Virus record (IMG/VR): IMGVR_UViG_3300024348_000109
Coordinates: 1-39,926 of that record
DNA length: 39,926 nucleotides
Source of the DNA: a virus
Direction: 5' to 3' (one strand)
Made by a program: the position numbers and the translations under genes. The notes beneath the pieces were generated by a model. It made no database searches, was not told the origin of the DNA, and saw only the letters and a program-made list of their open reading frames with translations. Below, in pieces: positions 21,580 through 30,491 of the stretch. The first letter of the stretch is position 1, and each line of letters opens with the position of its first letter.

Positions 21580-22770
21580 ATGAACATTTTACAAAGAATT
21601 TTTGGTAAAAAAGCATCCTCTTCTGTTTCGTACGCAACTTTTGGAAATTATAGCGATGTCGCTGAGATCACGCATTATTCTCAAGCTTTAGAAAACAACA
21701 GCGTTGTTTCAAATGCCGTTGATCTTGTGGCGAAAGCGTGCATGGGCACTAATCCTACATGCGTAGACAATGGGAAAAATGCTGATGTTTTAGCCAAAAA
21801 GTTATTAAACAATCCCAGCGACATGGTGAGCGGTGATGAGTTTTTGTACAAAATAATTGAGGATATTTATCTTGGCGGCCATGCTTTTGTTGTTTTCATT
21901 GGAAATGTCAGGTCAGAGCCACTGGAGATGTATAGAGTCGACCCTACCAAGGTTTCTACATTTACAAATTCGTTTAATGATGATGATCGCTATCAAGTAT
22001 TAAATGATAAGTACCAGGGACTGTATCTTAAACAAGGTGAGCGCTTTTTAAACAGTCAAAATGAATTTTTAGAGATCATTAAGATTCAACACCCGTCAAA
22101 ACGCTCGATTCTTAATTCGTGTCGTGAAGAGATCAATATCTTGGCTGTCGGACTGGCTAAAAATGGTGCGATGTTATCAAATGGTGGGCGCATCTCGATG
22201 CTTTTATCTTTTAAGGACTACGTCGGACAAGACGAATTGGCTGATCGAGTCAATTCAATCGAGAGAAAGGCGCGAGAGAAAGGTGGCGGTGGGTTTTTAG
22301 GTATCGTTTCAGGCGAGAACGGCGTTGACGTAAAAGAAATGGGGCTGACCCCAAAAGACATGGATTTTATCCAATTGCAAGAGATTTGCAGACGCGAGGT
22401 GTATTTTAGATGCGGGATTCCGCTGCCTCTTATCGATAGCGCGGCTGCGACTGACAACAATATGGCGGCGGCAAAAATGCAGTTTTACACAGAAACGGTG
22501 ATTCCGCTTTGTGATCTCGTTTACTCAAAAATCGGTGCGCTGATCGCTTTTCGCGAAAAGAAAAAATACACGACACTTACGAATCAATTTTTAATACCAG
22601 CGGTTCGCCATCAGGTTTTGGGTGAGTTGGAAAAGAGAAAAAAAATAGGGATTGAAACTATAAATGAGATGCGGTCTTTAGCTGGCTTGGAGCGCATTGA
22701 GGGCGGTGACGAGGTGTTTATCGAAGCTCGAATGGTTGGGCTTGGTGATAATCAATCAAATCTAGGCTAA
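21580..22770 (+). CDS. Portal protein (HK97 family)
   Basis: A 396-residue portal. Signs are NNSVVSNAVDLVAKAC, LLNNPSDMVSGDEFLYKIIEDIYLGGHAFV, EMYRVDPTKV, IKIQHPSKRS-type wing, DMDFIQLQEICRREVYFRCGIPLPLIDSA and the C-terminal crown EINEMRSLAG-like segment (GIETINEMRSLAGLE). It forms the dodecameric DNA gate, docks the terminase and joins the neck. It follows terL by 17 bases. Confidence 0.9.
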   Translation: MNILQRIFGKKASSSVSYATFGNYSDVAEITHYSQALENNSVVSNAVDLVAKACMGTNPTCVDNGKNADVLAKKLLNNPSDMVSGDEFLYKIIEDIYLGGHAFVVFIGNVRSEPLEMYRVDPTKVSTFTNSFNDDDRYQVLNDKYQGLYLKQGERFLNSQNEFLEIIKIQHPSKRSILNSCREEINILAVGLAKNGAMLSNGGRISMLLSFKDYVGQDELADRVNSIERKAREKGGGGFLGIVSGENGVDVKEMGLTPKDMDFIQLQEICRREVYFRCGIPLPLIDSAAATDNNMAAAKMQFYTETVIPLCDLVYSKIGALIAFREKKKYTTLTNQFLIPAVRHQVLGELEKRKKIGIETINEMRSLAGLERIEGGDEVFIEARMVGLGDNQSNLG

Positions 22771-22774
22771 ATTA

Positions 22775-23443
22775 ATGGATATTAAACAAGAGTTTAAAGA
22801 GCGCGAGAAGCTAGAGAAAGAGGCAACCCCGCTAATTTTGGCAGCGCTTTTAGCGATAGACAAAAGTTTTACAATCAATGGTTTCGCGTCTAGCGAATCA
22901 GTGGATTTTTCAAATCAAAAAATGTTTTTGGCGCGTAGGCTTGGTTTTGAGTTTTTAGGGCAAAACGCTGCAAACCAAATAGCGCAAAATGCTATAGAAG
23001 CCAGCGATGATTCTTTTTTATGGGCACAAACCGCATCTGCTCGAATCGTTCAGACTTCACAAGAGATAATCTCAAGCGCAACAAGAGATGTTGATATTTT
23101 AGAGCGAGAAGCTGTAGTTAAGAATGTTTTGAACGATAGAAGAGCTGATCGGGCTGAGTATTACGCGATTGACGCGGTAAATGGAGCTGTCGAAAGTGGT
23201 AAAAACGCTGCGATTGCTGCTTTGGCTATCACGCAGCCTATTAAGAAGACATGGCGAAACGCAGGGGACTCGAAAGTCAGGAAAACGCATGTCGCAGCGC
23301 AAGGTCAAACTGTGTTTTTTTTTGAGAGTTTTACAGTTGGTGGTTTTGCGTTAAAATACCCAAAAGACTCAAACGCGCCTTTATCTGAAACTGCTAATTG
23401 TCGCTGCGGTGTTGAATATTCAATCAGTTGGAGTAAAAGATGA
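22775..23443 (+). CDS. Mu gpF-like minor head protein
   Basis: A 222-residue protein. The C-terminal part (KKTWRNAGDSKVRKTHVAAQGQ, then ALKYPKDSNAPLSETANCRCGVEY) is the Phage_Mu_F / SPP1 gp7 signature, including the closing N-C-R-C. These proteins are injected or bound inside the head near the portal. The protein is shorter than full Mu gpF (about 470 residues), so it corresponds to the C-terminal domain plus a helical N-terminus. It overlaps the next gene by four bases (ATGA). Confidence 0.8.
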   Translation: MDIKQEFKEREKLEKEATPLILAALLAIDKSFTINGFASSESVDFSNQKMFLARRLGFEFLGQNAANQIAQNAIEASDDSFLWAQTASARIVQTSQEIISSATRDVDILEREAVVKNVLNDRRADRAEYYAIDAVNGAVESGKNAAIAALAITQPIKKTWRNAGDSKVRKTHVAAQGQTVFFFESFTVGGFALKYPKDSNAPLSETANCRCGVEYSISWSKR

Positions 23444-24156
23444 TCATAACAATCCCCGAAAATGCGGTCACTAACGTAAGTGCGCTGCTACCAACAACCC
23501 CAACAGACTCAAACGGGGTTGCTTTAAAATTCGCCAATGGTGAGGTTTCGTATTATTTGAACTCGGGGGCGACTCCTGATTTTTATGCAGACGCCGGTTG
23601 GCAACGAGCCAAAAACAACGAAGTTGTTAGAATGGCGGTTGGGGAGACTGTTTTGTGGGTAATATCTACAAAAGACGTAGATATTGATTTTGAAGTTGTC
23701 AATTTATTGTCCTCGGGAAGCGAGAACATAACGCTTAAAACATCATCAAAAGGCTCTACGGCAGCAGGCAGCCCAACAAGTAAAAATATTGACGCAGACA
23801 CCCAGGCTCTGCACGTGGTTTTAGCAGAAGCGGTAAAAACAAACGGTGTTCCCGCCTCGGGCTTAACTCCTGTCACAGGCACCTTTTCTTCAATTGGTCA
23901 AAGCGCTCATTTTACACCAATCGCCGGTCGAGATTTTAATATTCTAGTGATTTTTAGTGGCGCTGTTGGGCAAGTGAATTTAGAGCGAAGCTTTGATGGG
24001 ATCAACTTTTTAACAATAACCGGCTCTGGTTTAGGAATCATGCGCTTCACTGCTGACGCTAACGAGCAGTGGGGCGATAGTGAGGTTGGGGTGACATACA
24101 GGTTAAATTGCACTGCGCTATCTGCGGGAACAGTGATTTATAGAATATCACAATAG
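23440..24156 (+). CDS. Putative head decoration or virion structural protein
   Basis: A 238-residue protein with two beta-rich halves. The C-terminal half (FSSIGQSAHFTPIAGRDFNILV, EQWGDSEVGVTYRLNCTALSAGTVIYRIS) has the form of an immunoglobulin-like or jelly-roll domain often seen in virion surface proteins. The N-terminal half has Ser-, Thr- and Ala-rich strands. It lies between the Mu F-like gene and the large appendage gene. Identity is inferred from composition and position. Confidence 0.5.
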   Translation: MIITIPENAVTNVSALLPTTPTDSNGVALKFANGEVSYYLNSGATPDFYADAGWQRAKNNEVVRMAVGETVLWVISTKDVDIDFEVVNLLSSGSENITLKTSSKGSTAAGSPTSKNIDADTQALHVVLAEAVKTNGVPASGLTPVTGTFSSIGQSAHFTPIAGRDFNILVIFSGAVGQVNLERSFDGINFLTITGSGLGIMRFTADANEQWGDSEVGVTYRLNCTALSAGTVIYRISQ

Positions 24157-24167
24157 GATGAAAAAAT

Positions 24168-27100
24168 ATGAGTAAATCTGAGTTTGGCGCCGCGGCTGGG
24201 TTGGCGTTTTCTAGGCAAGCGGCAAATAAATTAGTGGCATCGCAATCCGCAATGCTTGCCTTGACAGGTATTTTTCCAGGGCAAGTTGTTATAAGAGAGG
24301 ACGATAATTATTACAATTATCTTTTAAAATCTCTGCCTGCCAGCAACCTATCTAATTGGCAGCCGATGGGCAAAGAAGCTTCAAAAGTTGCAGATGTAAT
24401 AACCGATGGTGTTACTACAATTGCCCCCTCTCAAAATGCGGTATTTGACGCTTTGGCATTAAAAGCGACTTCTCTTTCTTTTAGACAAGAGTCAACAAGG
24501 TTTGTAGAGTCAACGTACGGCTCCGATGCAAATAATGGATTAACCCTAGATAAGCCATTTGCGACTGTTCCTATGGCTTGGAATGGTGTAAATCCTAGCG
24601 GACAAGTAAAAATTCTTGGCGGGTCTACTTATAATGTAGGAACATTTACTTTTGATGCTTCAAAATCTTCAATTAAAACAATTTTAGACAATGGAGTTAA
24701 AATAACAGGGACTATTAATTTAGTTGTCGGCAATAGCTCAATGCAATTTTTTGATGGTAAAATTGCTGCGACTGTTAACGATGCTTCGGGCGGCACTTGT
24801 TATTTTAATAATATTGATGTTGCTGGTTCAACCCTTAATTTTAGCAATGGTGGTTATAAGTTTATTGGTAACTCTACCTCTACGCCCAATGTTATTAATT
24901 TGACAGGAACGGGTGGCACTCTTCTATTACAAAATATTACAGGCGGTATTGTTTCTCTTAATGTCGGTGCAGGTTGGACCGTTGTTCATTATAACTGCAC
25001 AGTCGCTATTTTATCAAATGCCGGAACTATAATTGATGGATTACATATTCCAATTTCTGGTTTAATTGCAAACCAAACGGCTTTAAATGTTATTCTCGCT
25101 CAAACTAGCTCGGTTTATTTTGGTTATTATATTGTCAATTTTGACAATCCTGTTATTACAGGAATGACAATAGCTAAGGGCGATGTATTCTATAAAGTAA
25201 GTGCGACTGGAAATACTAAAATTTATACTTTTGGTAACGCTCCTGCAAGTTTCAGCTTGATTGTTTCGGCAACACAAAGAAGCACAATTATAAAAGACAT
25301 AGATAAGTGGATAAACTCAAAAACTGAAACTGATGCAAGCCTTGTTCTAAAGCAAAATATCACGGATAATACACTAAATACAACTTCGAAAACAGTCCCT
25401 GGTGCTATTAACGAGCTAAAAGCCAGCATTGGTGGCGCGATCCCAAGCGACATAAAAACAACAAGCGGAACTATTGGCTCGTCGGCAAATACAATTATTA
25501 ATTCCGAAAACTCAACAACACAAACCTTAACAACCCAAAATATTGGAACAAAGAGATATTTTAAAAACATTGGGGCTGGGCTTGCAAAAATAACAGCAAG
25601 TGGTGTGATTACAGATGATAGCTTAGTGCCTTTGTCAACATTCCCACTTATGCAAGGCGAGGAGTTGGAACTTGAAAGTCAAGGTTCTGGAAACTGGATT
25701 ACTTTGAAAGCTCCCAAAAGAACACGCGTTCTTAAAATGTTAAACTCAAACGGTATTTATGTCGGTCCGACTGTATATACACATAGAGGCGATATTGGAC
25801 ATCAGCCATCTTACAGATTTGCTTCAAAAAACGATGGGACGACACAGACAGGAAGTCAGGTTGCAAGAAGACTATTCCCAACAAACCCAACATCAGGCTT
25901 TGCAGATGCAAAAGCAAAATGGAAGCCGGAAAGCATTATTTCTGGCGATAGTGGTTTTTTGTTGCACACAAACAATATCTTGTATGGATTTGGGGAAAAT
26001 GAAGGTGGGCAGTTCAACCAAGGGAATCAAATAGATGCATCAAGTTTGGTTACCATTGCCCAAGATGTTGTGTGGTTCCGTTGTACAGCGTCGGCAGGTT
26101 CAAATGGTTATGAACAAAACTGTTTAATATACAAAACGACAGACGGACATATTCGTTATTCTGGACCCGATAGACAAGGTCAGGCAGGTTTAGGAACAAC
26201 TGCAACAGTAAGAACAACTTCGGTTGTTTTAACGGCAGGACACCCAGACTCGGCAATTGCATTTACAAAGGCTGCTACCGTACCTGCGTTTTATGATTTT
26301 CAGTCTAATATTCTCACAATTACAGCAGCAGGGAATAGTGGATTAAACAGTAACGCAGGTATTCTTGTAGGTCAAAAGGTATCTGGCACAAACATTCCGG
26401 CGAACACAACAGTTGTTAGTTTGATTGGCACAAACCAAATTCAAATTAGTAACGCACCAACGGGAGGCGCACCTGCTACAAACGTTACTTTGTCGTTTTA
26501 TGGATGGTTAAATGTTGGCGACCTTGAAGACTGTTGGATTTCAAGCTCTTACGATAGCTTTCACATTTTATGGCAGTTTAATAATGGTAGAAAATTTTTC
26601 ACAGGAGCAAACCAAGGTGCCTTTGGTAATGGTGCAACAACCACTTCGGCAATTCCAATTGAAGTAACACAATTTTGGGGTAGGATTGGTGCAGAACCAA
26701 TAAATGATGGATTAAATTGGCGAATAAAGCAAGTTATACATGCCAGTGGCTACTCTGACGGAACGACTGCGGCAATTCATAACTGGTGCGGAATGTTGCT
26801 TGAAAACATTATAACGGGGGAGCAAAGGCATCAAAGAAGTGGGCAAAATACTTGGGGAATGATTGGTAACAACACAACTACACAAGTCCTAAGTCCGTTT
26901 TTAGTCGCTTCAACTATTTTAACTGACGCCCCTGCAATTCCAGTGCAAGGTAGAATTAGGCAAATTGCAACACAGGGGGCGGCGATAGCTTCGGTTTTTG
27001 TTGTCTTTGAAAACGGGACTGTCTGGGAAAACGGAAGAAACGATGTTAATCAACTTGGTGACGGAACGGTAACGCAAAGAAATACACCGTTTCAGTTAAG

Positions 27101-27509
27101 AGAGCTTGACGGCGTTACTTTCGTTACCGACGCAAGAGAAGTTTTGTCAAACAACTTTAACGCTTCCCAGCATCAATGGGACAGCCCTGCATTTATTAAA
27201 AGGGTAAGCGGTAAAACCAGCGCCCAGGGTTACAATCTATATGCAAACGCTGGTATTGGTGGCTTGGCTAATATTGTAAGACCTGCATTTTTACCTTACG
27301 ATGAGCACCGCTACGGTGCAATTATGCAAATTGCACAGTGTGGTCTAGAACGAACCAGAAAAATATATTTTGCTGTAACAGAATCAGGTAAGGTATTAAT
27401 TTGGGGTAGAAACTATGAAGACCAAGTATTTGAACAGCTGGGAAGAGGCTTTTACGACCAATACATTGGCAGACCGATTGAATTTACATCTTTTGATAAT
27501 TTGGGGTAG
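24168..27509 (+). CDS. Large virion appendage protein with beta-helix and RCC1-like repeats
   Basis: A 1113-residue protein. Residues 1-110 are a fibre-type N-terminus (DGVTTIAPSQNAVFDALALKA). From about 110-300 comes a beta-helix-like region starting SDANNGLTLDKPFATVP. Residues 390-420 (KTVPGAINELKASIGG) recall fibre spacers. From about 590 to the end there are RCC1-like blades: ILYGFGENEGGQFNQG, GHIRYSGPDRQGQAGLG, TVWENGRNDVNQLGDG, VLIWGRNYEDQVFEQLG. It is probably a head- or tail-attached adsorption fibre; its place inside the head operon favours a head fibre. No catalytic residues were identified. Confidence 0.7.
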   Translation: MSKSEFGAAAGLAFSRQAANKLVASQSAMLALTGIFPGQVVIREDDNYYNYLLKSLPASNLSNWQPMGKEASKVADVITDGVTTIAPSQNAVFDALALKATSLSFRQESTRFVESTYGSDANNGLTLDKPFATVPMAWNGVNPSGQVKILGGSTYNVGTFTFDASKSSIKTILDNGVKITGTINLVVGNSSMQFFDGKIAATVNDASGGTCYFNNIDVAGSTLNFSNGGYKFIGNSTSTPNVINLTGTGGTLLLQNITGGIVSLNVGAGWTVVHYNCTVAILSNAGTIIDGLHIPISGLIANQTALNVILAQTSSVYFGYYIVNFDNPVITGMTIAKGDVFYKVSATGNTKIYTFGNAPASFSLIVSATQRSTIIKDIDKWINSKTETDASLVLKQNITDNTLNTTSKTVPGAINELKASIGGAIPSDIKTTSGTIGSSANTIINSENSTTQTLTTQNIGTKRYFKNIGAGLAKITASGVITDDSLVPLSTFPLMQGEELELESQGSGNWITLKAPKRTRVLKMLNSNGIYVGPTVYTHRGDIGHQPSYRFASKNDGTTQTGSQVARRLFPTNPTSGFADAKAKWKPESIISGDSGFLLHTNNILYGFGENEGGQFNQGNQIDASSLVTIAQDVVWFRCTASAGSNGYEQNCLIYKTTDGHIRYSGPDRQGQAGLGTTATVRTTSVVLTAGHPDSAIAFTKAATVPAFYDFQSNILTITAAGNSGLNSNAGILVGQKVSGTNIPANTTVVSLIGTNQIQISNAPTGGAPATNVTLSFYGWLNVGDLEDCWISSSYDSFHILWQFNNGRKFFTGANQGAFGNGATTTSAIPIEVTQFWGRIGAEPINDGLNWRIKQVIHASGYSDGTTAAIHNWCGMLLENIITGEQRHQRSGQNTWGMIGNNTTTQVLSPFLVASTILTDAPAIPVQGRIRQIATQGAAIASVFVVFENGTVWENGRNDVNQLGDGTVTQRNTPFQLRELDGVTFVTDAREVLSNNFNASQHQWDSPAFIKRVSGKTSAQGYNLYANAGIGGLANIVRPAFLPYDEHRYGAIMQIAQCGLERTRKIYFAVTESGKVLIWGRNYEDQVFEQLGRGFYDQYIGRPIEFTSFDNLG

Positions 27510-27511
27510 CC

Positions 27512-28276
27512 ATGTTAAATTTAACAAAATATTTGTGTGAAATGCAAGGAGCAGGGCTCCCAAATGATGATGATTATGTTTTTTTGCCAAAAATAACAGA
27601 TGAAACAGACCGAGACTGTTTTAACAGGTGGCTTGATTTTGAGAAAAATACCTCTGCATCATCAAGAGAGACTTCTGAGGAAAAAGCCTCAAGATTCGCG
27701 CAATGGAGTTTTGAGAAAAAAAAGAAAGAGGTATTGGATTTTTTTACTGGTGAGTTTGAAAAAGCAACGAGCCCGGAATCTCAAATGGATATTGTTTTTG
27801 CAAAAGACAGTCAAGTCGGATATAAGATAAACACGAAAATCGCCGCCTTAAGAAACATCATGATGGACTCGAAATCTATCAATGATCGATTTGTTGGATT
27901 CTACAATACGGAAAACAGTTTTTATTTTGAGGTGGCTGGTGATGATATTCAAAAGCGCGATCAAATAATAAACACGGTACTTGATAAAATGTCTTTGTTT
28001 GTTAGGAAAAGAGGCTGTATCCAGGGGCGAGGACTTTCAAAAATTGAAAGCCTAACAACGATTGATCAACTTCAAAATTTTATGGCTGGGGTTGGCGATT
28101 TTGACGAAGATGGGCAAAATTTTGGCTGGGGGTTTTTTAATAACAAGCTAAGATTGTTTGTCAATGGGGTTTTTAATGTTCAAATCCAGGTTTTTAAATT
28201 TGTGTCAGGGAGTCGGGTAGAGATTTTGGGGGATGATAAAGAAATGTTTTTAAAATCTATTGAGGTGCCTTTATGA
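27512..28276 (+). CDS. Hypothetical protein after the appendage gene (254 aa)
   Basis: A 254-residue acidic, mostly helical protein following the large fibre gene by two bases. Segments are SSRETSEEKASRFAQWSFEKKKKEVLDFF, a middle ALRNIMMDSKSINDRFVGF part and a C-terminal beta end (LRLFVNGVFNVQIQVFKFV). Genes in this place can be fibre chaperones, but no family was recognised. It overlaps the secreted-protein gene by four bases (ATGA). Confidence 0.65.
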   Translation: MLNLTKYLCEMQGAGLPNDDDYVFLPKITDETDRDCFNRWLDFEKNTSASSRETSEEKASRFAQWSFEKKKKEVLDFFTGEFEKATSPESQMDIVFAKDSQVGYKINTKIAALRNIMMDSKSINDRFVGFYNTENSFYFEVAGDDIQKRDQIINTVLDKMSLFVRKRGCIQGRGLSKIESLTTIDQLQNFMAGVGDFDEDGQNFGWGFFNNKLRLFVNGVFNVQIQVFKFVSGSRVEILGDDKEMFLKSIEVPL

Positions 28277-28764
28277 AAAAAATAATCGCTATTTTACTAT
28301 TGCTGCCAACTTTCGCTTTCTCAAAATGCTTGGTTGGAGTCGGTCTGGAAGGGTCTGGAAGCTCAAATTCCGCTTACAGCGAACCAATGGCAGGGCAAAT
28401 CCAGCGCAGCTTTAAAACGGTGGCGGCTGGGGTTAAATGTGGCGCTTTCACACTATCCACAACCGATTTGGGCGGGATAAACGACGGCTACGAAGTTGTT
28501 GTTGGGGGCGTAAAAACACATATAGACGTGTCGCGATGGACTATTGGCGGGGCGGCTTACACGCATCGTACCGGTAGTTTTGAGATCGGGTTGGGAGGCT
28601 CTGTTTCAAAAATAAAAACATATAGCGCGAATGGTCGAGACTCGTATTATCAGCCACATCTTGTTGTTGGGCTTGCTCACAAAAGCGGGCTGGCAGTTTT
28701 TAACTCGTTCGGCTGGCGTAACGGGAGCCTAACCATGACAACTGGTTTTTATCTTACATTTTAA
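28273..28764 (+). CDS. Secreted beta-barrel-like outer-membrane protein
   Basis: A 163-residue protein with a signal peptide (MKKIIAILLLLPTFAFS, cleavage before KC). The mature 146 residues alternate polar and hydrophobic residues in strands ending in Tyr, Phe or Thr (FTLSTTDLGG, WTIGGAAYTHRTGSFEIGLGGSVS) and finish with a C-terminal Phe (TGFYLTF), the usual Bam recognition signal. It should be a small outer-membrane barrel. Phage-encoded barrels can alter receptors or block superinfection; which applies here is not shown. Confidence 0.65.
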   Translation: MKKIIAILLLLPTFAFSKCLVGVGLEGSGSSNSAYSEPMAGQIQRSFKTVAAGVKCGAFTLSTTDLGGINDGYEVVVGGVKTHIDVSRWTIGGAAYTHRTGSFEIGLGGSVSKIKTYSANGRDSYYQPHLVVGLAHKSGLAVFNSFGWRNGSLTMTTGFYLTF

Positions 28765-28767
28765 AAC

Positions 28768-29151
28768 ATGATGAATTTTAGCGATTTTATTACAAAAAAC
28801 AAAACAAATATCGCGGTAAATGCTTATGTGTTTGTGGCGGGTCTGGGGTTTGACGCTATCGCTCAAGCTTTGGGCGCGAAACTAACAATTGAAGAGCGTT
28901 GGGTTTTTTATTGTGGCATTCGTTGTGTTTTTGGTGTTTTGTGCCTATTTTTAATGCACAGCAGCCGGGCGAGCAACGGGATTGTTTTTGAGTACTTGTC
29001 GTTTAGCGTAGTTGTAATTGGCATGACTGGAGTGATATCAGTTCCGCTGCTAAATGCGTTCAGCTCAAATATATTTTTTCAACACATTGTGTTTTTCGCT
29101 GGGCGCGTAGCGATAGCTTGCAAGCTAAAGCAAAAATGGGGGGTTCTGTGA
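28768..29151 (+). CDS. Multi-spanning membrane protein A (127 aa)
   Basis: A 127-residue protein with a polar N-terminus (NFSDFITKNKTN) and about three transmembrane stretches (IAVNAYVFVAGLGFDAIA, WVFYCGIRCVFGVLCLFLM, YLSFSVVVIGMTGVISVPLL). No family was recognised. The first helix and small size are compatible with a holin or a phage membrane helper. It is the first of three adjacent membrane genes and overlaps the next by four bases if that starts at GTG 29148. Confidence 0.6.
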   Translation: MMNFSDFITKNKTNIAVNAYVFVAGLGFDAIAQALGAKLTIEERWVFYCGIRCVFGVLCLFLMHSSRASNGIVFEYLSFSVVVIGMTGVISVPLLNAFSSNIFFQHIVFFAGRVAIACKLKQKWGVL

Positions 29152-29531
29152 GCGAAAGAGAAAGCGCAGCTGGGCTGCCAATATGCTCAATCGCGCTGAT
29201 TGTCAGCCCATTTTTCGATGGATACATGTTGTTGTTTTTCGCCTGTGTTGGCGGCTCTGTTTTTCATTTAATATATGGAACCAAAAGGAAAAATACAAAA
29301 ACCGATTTCGCTGGGTATCTAATCTCATCGTCTGGAGCTTCTTTCGCGGCGGCATTTTTAATTCATAAGCTGGTGTTTTTCACTAGCTTGTTTAATGGGT
29401 CAATCCGCGATCATCATGCTGCTGCCGCCGTTGGTGTGGTCTTGTCGCTTGCTTACCCTTATATAATAGATTTACTGGGGTTCTGTATAGAAATGTTTAA
29501 AAAATACGCAGAAAAGAGGGTTAAGAAATGA
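29148..29531 (+). CDS. Multi-spanning membrane protein B, holin candidate (127 aa)
   Basis: About three transmembrane stretches (LPICSIALIVSPFFDGYMLLFFACVGG, AGYLISSSGASFAAAFLIH, AAAAVGVVLSLAYPYIIDLLGF) followed by a basic cytoplasmic tail (KKYAEKRVKK). The topology and length match class I or LydA-like holins. GTG 29148 is preferred because it overlaps the previous stop (GTGA) and GGGGGG lies five bases upstream; in-frame TTG 29118 and ATG 29136 are longer options. The amidase endolysin is 13 kb away by the map, which makes the assignment uncertain. Confidence 0.55.
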   Translation: MSERESAAGLPICSIALIVSPFFDGYMLLFFACVGGSVFHLIYGTKRKNTKTDFAGYLISSSGASFAAAFLIHKLVFFTSLFNGSIRDHHAAAAVGVVLSLAYPYIIDLLGFCIEMFKKYAEKRVKK

Positions 29532-29878
29532 GTTTTTTTCTTATTTTTACAAAGGCTTTTTGCTTGCTGTGTATAGCACATGCGGTGGCTGGCGGGCTGG
29601 ATGATAAAAAAGAATTTAACAAACATCATGTTTTTTTGTGTTATATTTTTGGTGTTGGCGGCTTGTTTTTTGATTATTTTTCAATAGTCGCTATGTTATT
29701 TTTTATAATAACAGGTCAGTTTGGGATAATGTGGAAAAATAGGGCGGGCGCGATATTTATGATAGAAAGCTTTTTTATGGTTTTGTTTACCCCAAAAATC
29801 AAATTTTTTTTGTGGATTTTTGCTGTTTTGCTAGGACTTAGCGCGGCTTCACGCGCTTTTGGAGTGTTTTATGGATAA
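29528..29878 (+). CDS. Multi-spanning membrane protein C (116 aa)
   Basis: A 116-residue protein with three or four hydrophobic helices (SFFLIFTKAFCLLCIAHAVAGG, HHVFLCYIFGVGGLFFDYF, IVAMLFFIITGQFGIMW, FFLWIFAVLLGLSAASRAF). It overlaps protein B by four bases (ATGA) and the next gene by eight bases. No family was recognised. Three consecutive small membrane proteins suggest a complex or a lysis/exclusion cassette. Confidence 0.6.
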   Translation: MSFFLIFTKAFCLLCIAHAVAGGLDDKKEFNKHHVFLCYIFGVGGLFFDYFSIVAMLFFIITGQFGIMWKNRAGAIFMIESFFMVLFTPKIKFFLWIFAVLLGLSAASRAFGVFYG

Positions 29879-30491
29879 GAAAAAGTCGTTAGAATTATTT
29901 TTCGATAGAATCGTTAGTGGCGGTGATCAACCGCCGGTTTCGATTGCAAAATACGACGGGAAGTTCTTTTCAAAAATCATAAAGTTTTTCACGGGCGGTT
30001 GCGCTGATCACTCAGCTACCGTGACTAGGGTTTCTAAAACCACAATTCAGATTTTTGAAATGAGTGCGCTGGCTAGGTTAGTAGGTGGTGGTGGTGCGGT
30101 AGACGCGTACTACGACAAAGAAGAATTTGTAAAGCGTTTTCAGGACTCTAAAGCATTCGCGGCGGGGTGGATAAAACCAGGCATTAAGACAAATAGCGTT
30201 GCTGCTCTTTCTTTTTTGATCGGGGAGTCTGCTAAAAAAACGCGCTACGGTTTTAATTTGCTTGACGATTCTGTTGGAAAACTAGACAAAATAAAACGCT
30301 TTTTCTGGTTTAAAAACAACAAAAACTCAAATGATCTCGTATGCTCTTTTTTAACAATGGGTTGTGATATTCGACTTTGCGACGAAGCGAAAGAGGCTTT
30401 TAAAAAAGACGATAAGCCAACACCGATTGAGTATATCGAGATGTCGTCATCTTACAGAGACTGGGTTAACGTTTTCGGGAATATGGTATGA
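29871..30491 (+). CDS. Permuted NlpC/P60 (YiiX-like) cysteine peptidase candidate
   Basis: A 206-residue protein from the ATG at 29871, which has GGAG six bases upstream; a TTG at 29859 would add four residues. The SKIIKFFTGGCADHSATV segment with His47 and the later NDLVCSFLTMG with Cys158 resemble the His-then-Cys order of permuted papain-like enzymes (YiiX type), which act on peptidoglycan peptides or lipids. Both residues are present; the third polar partner is not clear. It is between membrane protein C and the prohead protease and overlaps both. Confidence 0.55.
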   Translation: MDKKKSLELFFDRIVSGGDQPPVSIAKYDGKFFSKIIKFFTGGCADHSATVTRVSKTTIQIFEMSALARLVGGGGAVDAYYDKEEFVKRFQDSKAFAAGWIKPGIKTNSVAALSFLIGESAKKTRYGFNLLDDSVGKLDKIKRFFWFKNNKNSNDLVCSFLTMGCDIRLCDEAKEAFKKDDKPTPIEYIEMSSSYRDWVNVFGNMV

